This document shows positions 18,547 through 25,230 of a stretch of 53,766 nt of DNA, piece after piece. Each line of letters starts with the position of its first letter. The first letter of the stretch is position 1. The stretch spans positions 1 to 53,766 of the forward strand of contig SVOV01000015.1 in the NCBI GenBank assembly GCA_015066205.1, read 5' to 3'. The position numbers were made by a program, and so were the translations under genes. A model generated the notes under the pieces. It was not told the origin of the DNA, searched no databases, and worked only from the letters and a program-made list of their open reading frames with translations. Source of the stretch: Oscillospiraceae bacterium. Lineage in GTDB: Bacteria > Bacillota > Clostridia > Oscillospirales > Acutalibacteraceae.

Positions 18547-20841
18547 ATGAATATGAAATTATGCTCAAAATGTCAGAAGCGTCCCGCAGTGCTTTTTATT
18601 TCCAAAATAGAAGGGGATAAGACCACTCAGGAAGGCCTCTGTATGAAATGTGCAATGGATATGAATATCGGTCCCATAAAGGATATGATGTCAAAAATGG
18701 GAATAACCGAAGAGGATATCGATGCTATAAACGAACAGTTCAGTGCTCTTGAGGAAGACGGTGCCTTTGAAAACGGCGGAGCATCCACGCTTCCTTTTTT
18801 ACAGGGACTTTTCGGCGGCGAAAGCAAGGGGAAGGATGATGATGTTGACCTCCCCGCAGAGCTTGTTGATGAAGACGGTGCCGATAAGGGTAAAAAAGGT
18901 AAGAAGGATAAAAAGGCAAAAAAGCCCGAAAGAAAGTTCCTCGGACTTTACTGTACCGATCTTACAAAAAAAGCAAAAGACGGTAAAATTGACCGAATTG
19001 TCGGAAGAACGGATGAAATTGCACGAGTAACACAGATTCTCTGCAGAAGAACAAAGAATAATCCCTGTCTTATCGGTGAGCCCGGTGTCGGTAAAACTGC
19101 CATAGCAGAGGGACTTGCTCTCGCAATAGCCGAGGGCAGAGTGCCTGCAAAGCTTCAGAGAAAAGAAATACATCTTCTTGACCTTACCGCTCTTGTTGCG
19201 GGAACTCAGTTCCGCGGTCAGTTTGAAAGCAGGATCAAGGGACTTGTTGACGAGGTCAAGGCTCAGGGAAATATAATCCTCTTTATTGATGAGGTGCATA
19301 ACCTTGTGGGAACAGGTGATGCGGAGGGCTCAATGAACGCCGCAAATATCTTAAAGCCCGCTCTCTCCCGCGGTGAGATTCAGGTTATCGGTGCCACAAC
19401 CTTCAATGAATACAGAAAGCATATCGAAAAGGATGCTGCTCTTGAAAGAAGATTCCAGCCCGTAAAGGTCGAAGAGCCCTCAATTGAAAATGCATATGAA
19501 ATGCTTAAGGGAATCAAGGGCTATTACGAAAGCTTCCACAGAGTAAGAATTTCCGATAATCTTCTTTATAAGGCTGTAACTCTTTCCGAAAGATATATAA
19601 ATGACCGTTTTCTTCCCGATAAGGCTATAGACCTGCTCGACGAAGCCTGTACCTGTGCTAATCTCAGAAATAAGGCAATAAGCGATTTTGAGGCGGCAGA
19701 GCTGAAGCTTGCAGAGCTCAGAGCCGAGGAGAGCGAGCTTATGGCTGAAACAGAAGCTCCCGATTATGAAGCAATGGCAAAGGTCAGAGCTGAAATAATG
19801 CAATCAGAAGCTGTTTTTGAAGAGCTTAAAATAAAGGCTGAGGATAATTTTGTTACAGAGGACGATTTAGCAAAGGTTATAAGTCTTTCAACGGGTATAC
19901 CCGTAAATAAGATAATTGATACCGATATGAAAAAGCTTTCAAATATGGAAGACAATCTCAAAAAGAGAATTATCGGTCAGGACGAGGCTGTTGAAGCAGT
20001 TTCAGCCGCTATAAGAAGAAGCAGAGTAAGATTAAGTCCCGTAAAGCGCCCCGCCTCCTTTATCTTTGTAGGCCCCACAGGTGTCGGTAAGACCGAGCTT
20101 GTAAAGCAGCTTGCAAATGAGCTTTTTGATACTCCCGAAACTCTTATCCGTCTTGATATGTCCGAGTTTATGGAAAAGCATTCCGTATCCCGCCTTATCG
20201 GTTCTCCTCCCGGATATGTCGGTTATGATGAGGCAGGCCAGCTTACCGAAAAGGTCAGAAGAAAGCCCTACAGCGTAATACTTTTTGATGAAATCGAAAA
20301 GGCTCATCCCGATGTTATGAATATTCTTCTTCAGATTCTTGATGAAGGAAAAACAAACGATGCACAGGGACGAACCGTAAGCTTTGAAAATGCGGTTATT
20401 ATTATGACCTCAAATGCGGGCAGTGAAAACAGAGAGAATCTTCTCGGCTTCGGTAAGGATACGGGAACGGCTGTTAAAGATAAGGCAATGAAGGCTTTAA
20501 GACAGTTCCTGCGTCCCGAATTCCTCGGAAGAGTTGACGAGATCATTGTATTTAATCAGCTTACGAAAGAGGATTATGAAAAAATCGCCAAGCTTCTTAT
20601 TGATGAATTCATTCCCTCTCTCAGAGATAAGGGCATAAAGCTCATTGTTGACGAGGATGTGCCGAGGGCTGTAGCCGCAGAAGCAGACGGCGGAGTAAGA
20701 GGCGCAAGAGATATCCGTCATTCAATAAGAAAAGCTATAGAAGACCCAATAGCAAACATACTTGTTTCTTCTTACGATAAGGTTATTGAAGAAATCAGAG
20801 TGTCTGTTCACGCGGGAAATATCGTTGTTACTCACAGCTGA
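18547..20841 (+). CDS. clpE: ClpE-type ATP-dependent Clp protease ATP-binding subunit
   Basis: HSP100 unfoldase that feeds proteins to ClpP. 764 residues. A zinc-finger start with Cys 6, 9, 32 and 35 (CSKC ... CMKC) replaces the usual Clp N-domain, as in ClpE/McsA. A Lys/Asp-rich linker covers ~95-130. AAA module 1 has Walker A GEPGVGKTA near 178. A middle-domain coiled coil covers ~385-445, and AAA module 2 has GPTGVGKTE near 512. The ClpP-docking tripeptide LGF is present near residue 633 (ENLLGFGKD), so it should partner ClpP. No CtsR operator is evident in the 23-bp gap after pgsA. Confidence 0.9.
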   Translation: MNMKLCSKCQKRPAVLFISKIEGDKTTQEGLCMKCAMDMNIGPIKDMMSKMGITEEDIDAINEQFSALEEDGAFENGGASTLPFLQGLFGGESKGKDDDVDLPAELVDEDGADKGKKGKKDKKAKKPERKFLGLYCTDLTKKAKDGKIDRIVGRTDEIARVTQILCRRTKNNPCLIGEPGVGKTAIAEGLALAIAEGRVPAKLQRKEIHLLDLTALVAGTQFRGQFESRIKGLVDEVKAQGNIILFIDEVHNLVGTGDAEGSMNAANILKPALSRGEIQVIGATTFNEYRKHIEKDAALERRFQPVKVEEPSIENAYEMLKGIKGYYESFHRVRISDNLLYKAVTLSERYINDRFLPDKAIDLLDEACTCANLRNKAISDFEAAELKLAELRAEESELMAETEAPDYEAMAKVRAEIMQSEAVFEELKIKAEDNFVTEDDLAKVISLSTGIPVNKIIDTDMKKLSNMEDNLKKRIIGQDEAVEAVSAAIRRSRVRLSPVKRPASFIFVGPTGVGKTELVKQLANELFDTPETLIRLDMSEFMEKHSVSRLIGSPPGYVGYDEAGQLTEKVRRKPYSVILFDEIEKAHPDVMNILLQILDEGKTNDAQGRTVSFENAVIIMTSNAGSENRENLLGFGKDTGTAVKDKAMKALRQFLRPEFLGRVDEIIVFNQLTKEDYEKIAKLLIDEFIPSLRDKGIKLIVDEDVPRAVAAEADGGVRGARDIRHSIRKAIEDPIANILVSSYDKVIEEIRVSVHAGNIVVTHS

Positions 20842-20869
20842 AAAAAATAAAAAAATATATAAAAATATA

Positions 20870-20898
20870 TTGACAACACGGAGATTAGGTGTTATAAT
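20870..20898 (+). promoter_or_regulatory. Consensus promoter of tRNA-Gly
   Basis: TTGACA at 20870-20875 and TATAAT at 20893-20898, spacer 17 bp, both hexamers perfect. A 10-bp inverted repeat (20878-20887 with 20898-20907) overlaps the -10 box. Confidence 0.92.
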
Positions 20899-20910
20899 AA
20901 TCTCCGTTAT

Positions 20911-20984
20911 GCGGGTGTAGTTCAGCGGTAGAATCCCAGCCTTCCAAGCTGGTCGTGTGGGTTCGACTCCCATCACCCGCTCCA
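20911..20984 (+). tRNA. tRNA-Gly(TCC)
   Basis: 74 nt including an encoded CCA. Acceptor GCGGGTG pairs with CACCCGC, discriminator T. The anticodon stem CCAGC/GCTGG holds a loop with anticodon TCC, and the T-arm has the GTTCGACTC loop. The U discriminator is usual for bacterial glycine tRNA. It has its own promoter and terminator. Confidence 0.97.
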
Positions 20985-20986
20985 TG

Positions 20987-21022
20987 AAAAACGACAAGTT
21001 TCGACAGAAACTTGTCGTTTTT
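20987..21022 (+). terminator. Intrinsic terminator of tRNA-Gly
   Basis: Perfect 16-bp stem (20987-21002 with 21007-21022) around the loop GACA, ending in five T. The palindrome array begins directly after it. Confidence 0.9.
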
Positions 21023-21023
21023 C

Positions 21024-21194
21024 AATGATATCCGTTCCTTGGCACGAACGGGTGATATATCTTCGATATGATATCCACCTTCGGTGGGTGATATATGCCT
21101 GCGGCATATGAAGGAACGGATATTATATCATATTTGCTCTGCAAATATATCATACGGCAACGCCGTATATCATATCGCGTAGCGATATATCATT
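21024..21194 (+). repeat. Palindrome array 1a (GTGATAT-linker type)
   Basis: Seven short hairpins, mostly 5-6 bp stems with 3-base loops: 21032-21051, 21057-21069, 21075-21087, 21095-21107, 21132-21146, 21154-21166 and 21174-21186. Linkers are TGATAT-like in the left half and the complement ATATCAT in the right half. A long-range 13-bp pairing (21028-21040 with 21111-21123) competes with the first hairpin. A diverged copy lies at 22128-22299. No coding potential. Confidence 0.85.
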
Positions 21195-21228
21195 TATTCG
21201 AGAGTTCGAATTCATACAGGAAATTGCT

Positions 21229-21430
21229 GAAAATATCCTTTTCAACGAAATTTGCCCTTCGGGCAAGTGAAATAGCTTCGCTGTGAAATATTTGCTTCGC
21301 AAATGTGAAATATTCGCTAACGCGAATGTGGGCAAATTTTATTTCACATTGCGACCAAGGGGAGCAATATTTCACAATTTACGGAGTAAATTATTTCACC
21401 GTGAGCGCAAGCGAACGATTTCACTGAAAA
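21229..21430 (+). repeat. Palindrome array 1b (GTGAAAT-linker type)
   Basis: Second array, adjoining 1a, with hairpins such as TTGCCC-ttc-GGGCAA (21252-21266), ATTTGC-ttc-GCAAAT and ATTCGC-taac-GCGAAT. GTGAAAT links the left half and ATTTCAC the right half. A 10-bp long-range pairing joins 21248-21257 with 21330-21339, again competing with the first hairpin. Together with 1a it fills the ~470 bp between the tRNA-Gly terminator and the next gene. Confidence 0.8.
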
Positions 21431-21488
21431 CAGTAAGAGTCAAATCCATCCGAAAGTGTTAATATTCAGAATTAAGGCGGTGTAATCT

Positions 21489-21845
21489 GTGCTTTTTGGT
21501 GTTAAGGTAATAAATACTTTTTCAGTCGGGAATAATAAGCATTTTTATGAAGAGCTGATACTGGGTGTTGAAGCGGATTCCTTTGATGATGCTTATAAAA
21601 AGGCAGAAGACTACATTAAAGAGTCTTTATGTGAATACGAAAACCCTGACGGAGAAAGAGTAACGGTCAGGGCGGAAGCCGTTGATTGCTTTCTTTCTTA
21701 TGATGAGGAGAATGGTGTCCGCGAGGTGTTTTCCTCTTTTAATTCTAACCGCAGTAATATACCTGAAAATGATTTCTATAAGCTTTTGGTTCACGCCTGT
21801 GACAGGGAAGAGCTTTTGCCGCTCAGAAACAAGGATTATAACTGA
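21489..21845 (+). CDS. DUF4288-like small protein
   Basis: 118 residues from a GTG with AAGGCGGTG upstream (21474-21482). It starts FGVKVINTFSV, has EELILGVEADSFDDAYKKAE and then DGERVTVRAEAVDCFLSYDE, a pattern like DUF4288 proteins (beta-strand, helix rich in Ala/Lys/Glu, beta-strands). The role is unknown. No membrane span or signal peptide. It lies alone between array 1b and the tRNA-Arg promoter; no clear promoter or terminator of its own was found. Confidence 0.6.
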   Translation: MLFGVKVINTFSVGNNKHFYEELILGVEADSFDDAYKKAEDYIKESLCEYENPDGERVTVRAEAVDCFLSYDEENGVREVFSSFNSNRSNIPENDFYKLLVHACDREELLPLRNKDYN

Positions 21846-21946
21846 TATACTATCAGCTTTACGGAAACAGTGTATATCATCCTATAAGCAGTTTTTCATT
21901 TAATATGAATTAATATAATATTTTATAAATAATTTAATATTTTATA

Positions 21947-21975
21947 TTGACAAACGGTGTTAATTCGATTATAAT
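21947..21975 (+). promoter_or_regulatory. Consensus promoter of tRNA-Arg
   Basis: TTGACA at 21947-21952 and TATAAT at 21970-21975, spacer 17 bp, both hexamers perfect, after a very AT-rich stretch. Confidence 0.92.
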
Positions 21976-22008
21976 ACCTATGCTATCCGAACAAAGGTCG
22001 GTTTAGTT

Positions 22009-22085
22009 GCGCTTCTAGCTCAGCTGGATAGAGCAACTGCCTTCTAAGCAGTAGGTCAGGGGTTCGAGTCCCTTGAAGCGCGCCA
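22009..22085 (+). tRNA. tRNA-Arg(TCT)
   Basis: 77 nt including an encoded CCA. Acceptor GCGCTTC pairs with GAAGCGC, discriminator G. The anticodon stem ACTGC/GCAGT holds anticodon TCT, which reads AGA/AGG, the Arg codons used most in this window. D-arm AGCTCAGCTGGATAGAGC and T-arm GGTTCGAGTCC are standard. Confidence 0.97.
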
Positions 22086-22094
22086 TGAAAAAAG

Positions 22095-22127
22095 TCCCTT
22101 TTGTCTACCGACAAAAGGGATTTTTTT
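22095..22127 (+). terminator. Intrinsic terminator of tRNA-Arg
   Basis: 11-bp stem TCCCTTTTGTC/GACAAAAGGGA (22095-22105 with 22110-22120), 4-base loop, then seven T. Confidence 0.9.
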
Positions 22128-22299
22128 CAATGATATCCGTTCCTTGCGGAACGGGTGATATATCTTCGATATGATATCGCTCTGCGAGCGATGATATATG
22201 CCTTCGGCATATAAGGGAACGGATATTATATCATATTTGCGGGCGCAAATATATCATACGGCAACGCCGTATATCATATCGCGTTAGCGATATATCATT
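22128..22299 (+). repeat. Palindrome array 2 (diverged copy of array 1a)
   Basis: Same order of hairpins and linkers as array 1a, starting at the same point after a tRNA terminator. The first hairpin is 7 bp (22137-22143 with 22148-22154). The third is ATCGCTC-tgc-GAGCGAT (22176-22192) where array 1a has CCACC-ttc-GGTGG: sequence differs, pairing is kept. Long-range pairing joins 22133-22143 with 22216-22226. Fills the gap before the gene at 22362. Confidence 0.85.
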
Positions 22300-22326
22300 G
22301 AAAAACATACAATTTTATGATATAGT
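22298..22326 (+). promoter_or_regulatory. Promoter of the 90-residue gene
   Basis: TTGAAA at 22298-22303 and TATAGT at 22321-22326, spacer 17 bp, with TGA just before the -10 box. The -35 box begins at the last bases of array 2. Confidence 0.65.
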
Positions 22327-22361
22327 ACTAATTCTTGCAGAACCGCAAAGGAGGAAGTAAA

Positions 22362-22634
22362 ATGACTTTTCCTAAAATTCTGGATGGTGCCCGCGTATTA
22401 TACTACACGCAACAAGATTATTATGGAACAGTGCGCTATACCACCGGAGAAATCGCAGAGTACATTCGCTATTTGGTGATTTGCAAATACGAAAAAGACG
22501 CACAATACTATCTCTTTGGTTGTAATGCAGAATATGAAGTGGTGAGCGATTTTCCATCGGTAAGCGTTGAACAATGCATGTTAATAGCTGAAAACTCCTA
22601 TGAGCGTGATGTTTCGTGGATTGCAATGAACTAA
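22362..22634 (+). CDS. Hypothetical protein, Tyr-rich, atypical codon use
   Basis: 90 residues from the ATG at 22362, placed by AAAGGAGG at 22347-22354; an earlier in-frame start at 22335 lies before that site. The protein is rich in Tyr (ARVLYYTQQDYYGTVRYTT) and looks like a small beta-rich domain without signal peptide or membrane span. Codons differ from neighbours: CAA for Gln and CGC for Arg are common here, whereas flanking genes use CAG and AGA. This suggests recent acquisition. It has its own promoter and terminator. No family recognised. Confidence 0.65.
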   Translation: MTFPKILDGARVLYYTQQDYYGTVRYTTGEIAEYIRYLVICKYEKDAQYYLFGCNAEYEVVSDFPSVSVEQCMLIAENSYERDVSWIAMN

Positions 22635-22678
22635 TACTACTTTTAGTCTTCCTTACCTCGCGTTATACTACTTTTGGT
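22634..22678 (+). repeat. Short direct repeat pair after the 90-residue gene
   Basis: ATACTACTTTTAGT at 22634-22647 and ATACTACTTTTGGT at 22665-22678, one mismatch in 14. A reverse-complement relative (ACTAAAAGT) occurs near 42958, close to palindrome array 3. Confidence 0.5.
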
Positions 22679-22692
22679 GAGTCTTTCGCAGT

Positions 22693-22730
22693 AGAGAGAT
22701 GATAAACAGTCATCTCTCTTATTTTTTATT
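22693..22730 (+). terminator. Intrinsic terminator of the 90-residue gene
   Basis: 10-bp stem AGAGAGATGA/TCATCTCTCT (22693-22702 with 22710-22719), 7-base loop, then a T-rich run. Confidence 0.85.
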
Positions 22731-22742
22731 CTAAACCAATCT

Positions 22743-22770
22743 TGCATTTTTGCTGTTAAGTTATATAATT
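22743..22770 (+). promoter_or_regulatory. Promoter of the SGNH hydrolase
   Basis: TTGCAT at 22743-22748 and TATAAT at 22765-22770, spacer 16 bp. Confidence 0.7.
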
Positions 22771-22823
22771 AATAAGCAGAAAGAGATTATCCTGTGAAAC
22801 GCTTTTTGAAAAGGGGTAAAAAT

Positions 22824-23504
22824 ATGAAAGTTAAAGATAAGCTCTCCTTGGATTATAACGGACTTGTGAAATACGGAGCTGTTAATATTGTTGCATTCGG
22901 TGACAGTGTAACTCACGGGGCTGTAGGACCTGATGAAATTGATTATGATTCCTGCTATTGGAACCGTCTGAGAAAAAAGCTTAATGATTATAAAAGCTAT
23001 GTACCCGTTAATGTCATAAACTCGGGAATCGGCGGTATTACAGCCGCAGACTCTCTTGAAAGACTTGAACGGGATGTATTTTCCCATCATCCCGATCTTG
23101 TGATTATCTGTTTCGGTCTTAATGATGTAAACGGCACAATTGAAAGCTTTATTTCTTCCCTTGAAAAAATCTTTCTGCAGTGTAACGAAAGGCAAATTGA
23201 GGCTGTTTATATGACTCCCAATATGCTGAATACCTATGTGGCTGACGATACTGTCGAAGATCTGAAATCTTACGCCGCCGTGACAGCTGAAATTCAGAAT
23301 TCGGGCAGAATGGATGAATATATGAATGCGGCGGTTGAGCTTGCCGGAAAAATGGACATTAAGGTCTGCGATTGCTATAAAAAGTGGAAGGAATTAAGCA
23401 AAAATGAGGATATTACAATGTTACTTGCCAACCGCATAAATCACCCTGTAAGAGAAATGCACGAGCTTTTTGCCCAAAGTCTTTTCGATATTATTATGAA
23501 CTGA
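22824..23504 (+). CDS. SGNH/GDSL-family hydrolase
   Basis: 226 residues from the ATG at 22824, chosen for AAGGGG at 22811-22816 (7-base gap); a GTG at 22794 has no ribosome site. SGNH blocks: block I nucleophile Ser in AFGDSVTHG (~residue 26), block II Gly in NSGIGGITA (~68), block III Asn in GLNDVN (~97), and block V His in RINHPVREMH (~211). No signal peptide, so a cytoplasmic esterase, lipase or sugar deacetylase is likely. The substrate cannot be told. Confidence 0.85.
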   Translation: MKVKDKLSLDYNGLVKYGAVNIVAFGDSVTHGAVGPDEIDYDSCYWNRLRKKLNDYKSYVPVNVINSGIGGITAADSLERLERDVFSHHPDLVIICFGLNDVNGTIESFISSLEKIFLQCNERQIEAVYMTPNMLNTYVADDTVEDLKSYAAVTAEIQNSGRMDEYMNAAVELAGKMDIKVCDCYKKWKELSKNEDITMLLANRINHPVREMHELFAQSLFDIIMN

Positions 23505-23538
23505 AAAAACGGAGCATCCGCGGATGCTCCGTTTTTTT
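23504..23538. terminator. Bidirectional terminator between convergent genes
   Basis: Perfect palindrome ACGGAGCATCC-GC-GGATGCTCCGT flanked by six A on one side and seven T on the other, so it works on both strands. It overlaps the stop codons of both flanking genes. Confidence 0.9.
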
Positions 23539-25021
23539 ATGTGTTGATCTCGTTCAGCTTCTGAAGAACCAAGCCGACCAATGTTTTTACTATTACTGTA
23601 AGAGAGTCCTTGCTCTGACCTATTGCCGAAACGATGGTTGCGGCCTCCGATGTTCCGCTGAGAGGAGTCAGAGCAATAACACTCTCTATTATTTTTTCAT
23701 TTACTATGTATTCAATAAGAAAATCAATGGTTTTCTGTGAGTCTGCTGTGTAATATGTACTGCCGTTCGGAAGTGTTGATAAAGTGGCACAGGAGAAAAG
23801 CCTGTCCATATCCATATCGGGCATAACCGCATATTCCGATTTTGATATGGTTTTGAGAAGTCCGTCAAGGAGATTGTTGAATGAGCCTGAAATATCAATT
23901 CCCATTTCTCCGATAATTTCAATAAGAGAATTACCGAGATTATATATTTCTCCGTCCTCGAAGCCCATAACAGCCGTAGCAAGCTCGTGGAAATCTCCGT
24001 CCATTTTAAGCGAACGCATATTATTGCAAAGACTGCCTGATTCTATAGCATATGCAAAATTTATGAGCATACTTGTAAGTCCCGTTACGGGGTCAGCTGC
24101 GGTTTTATCTACGGCAAAAAGCACAGGTTCAAGAATTGCCTTCCATATATCTCCGAGGTCGGAATAAGAACAGACCTCAGCGGGTGCGGGATATTCTCCG
24201 TCTTTAAGCCCGAGAGTATTGAAAAGGTGGATAAGACAGGTTTCATAACCGCTTTTCGGGGAAGAATTATATATGGTCGCGGCATCCATATTTATGGGAA
24301 GAGCATCTGTTTTCAGAAGAAAGTCAACAACATTGATATTTACGACACGGGATTTGCTCTGAATACAGATCTCAAGAACTCCGCGGAGTCCTGCTGACAT
24401 ATCTGCCATTACTTTATAAAAGCTTTCCTTATCGGTTACACCCCATTTGATAGTATTCCAGAGTGTGGTTGTTTTATTGACTCCGTCAGAATCTGTCCAG
24501 GTGACAACAGTATCCATATATGTCCAATCGGAGCCAACATTGTTAAGTACCTCAGTAAGAGGCTTTCTTATTCCGTCCTTGTCACAGCAGGTATATGGTG
24601 TTCCCTGAATTTTTTGTGCATATAAGGGGCCTGTGGGGTAAAGGTCAATATTTGTTGCAAAATCCATCATCTCAAGGTTTGTAAGAACCTGAAAAAGAAG
24701 AGGATAGGAGAGTGACATTATCGTATTGACTAAAAGATCCGAATAGACGGTTTTTCTTATAAGTCCTGTTATATCCTCGGGGCGTATTCCGTTTTCCGAA
24801 AATCCTTCAATAAGTGAAGAAACGGCAGATGTGACCTCTCCCGTAGCACCCTCAAGGCTTATATTAAGCTCAATTCCCGAATGTTCCTTTTCCGAATCCG
24901 AGAGCTTATTCATAATTCCCATAACAGCAATGCCTATTGTTTCAATTACTATAACAGCCGCAAGAACTATTATAATAATGTTTTTGATTTTGTTGCTTTT
25001 TGCAGGTCTTCTTTTTTTCAT
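23537..25021 (-). CDS. Membrane-anchored extracytoplasmic protein of unknown function
   Basis: 494 residues. A basic start (MKKRRPAKSNKIKN) and one strong hydrophobic span at ~14-34 suggest a signal anchor with the rest outside. The body is mostly helical with hydrophobic stretches (SDLLVNTIMSLSYPLLFQVL) and a few Cys (TCCDKDG; two near CIQ and CLIHLF). It contains blocks like WTYMDTVVTWTDSDG and TLWNTIKWGV. No catalytic motif or known family recognised. The strong ribosome site GGGGGAG is at 25027-25033. Divergent from the secreted hydrolase at 25231, both apparently envelope proteins. Confidence 0.7.
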   Translation of the reverse strand: MKKRRPAKSNKIKNIIIIVLAAVIVIETIGIAVMGIMNKLSDSEKEHSGIELNISLEGATGEVTSAVSSLIEGFSENGIRPEDITGLIRKTVYSDLLVNTIMSLSYPLLFQVLTNLEMMDFATNIDLYPTGPLYAQKIQGTPYTCCDKDGIRKPLTEVLNNVGSDWTYMDTVVTWTDSDGVNKTTTLWNTIKWGVTDKESFYKVMADMSAGLRGVLEICIQSKSRVVNINVVDFLLKTDALPINMDAATIYNSSPKSGYETCLIHLFNTLGLKDGEYPAPAEVCSYSDLGDIWKAILEPVLFAVDKTAADPVTGLTSMLINFAYAIESGSLCNNMRSLKMDGDFHELATAVMGFEDGEIYNLGNSLIEIIGEMGIDISGSFNNLLDGLLKTISKSEYAVMPDMDMDRLFSCATLSTLPNGSTYYTADSQKTIDFLIEYIVNEKIIESVIALTPLSGTSEAATIVSAIGQSKDSLTVIVKTLVGLVLQKLNEINT

Positions 25022-25050
25022 AAGTACTCCCCCGTTTTTGATTTACTTTT

Positions 25051-25078
25051 ATTTTAGCAAAAAGTTTATCTAAGTCAA
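25051..25078 (-). promoter_or_regulatory. Promoter of the 494-residue protein
   Basis: On the minus strand TTGACT (25073-25078) and TAAAAT (25051-25056), spacer 16 bp, with a TGC extension before the -10 box. Confidence 0.7.
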
Positions 25079-25173
25079 TATTTGCAGGAGTATTACAACA
25101 TTATAAACAAATTTGTCGGTATTTTGATATAATGAACATTATGAACAGAAAATGTATAATATGTTAATAAATA

Positions 25174-25202
25174 TTGACTGTTTTTTTAATTTGTGGTAAT
25201 AT
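25174..25202 (+). promoter_or_regulatory. Promoter of the secreted alpha/beta hydrolase
   Basis: TTGACT at 25174-25179 and TAATAT at 25197-25202, spacer 17 bp, with TGG before the -10 box. Confidence 0.75.
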
Positions 25203-25230
25203 TAACTTACAAAAATAAAAAGGTGATTTT

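Noticed and set aside
21024-22299. Repeat arrays as a CRISPR locus
   Set aside because: Units are palindromes with short fixed linkers and no unique 30-bp spacers; no cas gene is near.
20911-22730. Integrative element at the tRNA genes
   Set aside because: No integrase, no duplicated tRNA 3' end and no phage or plasmid gene; only arrays and two small genes.
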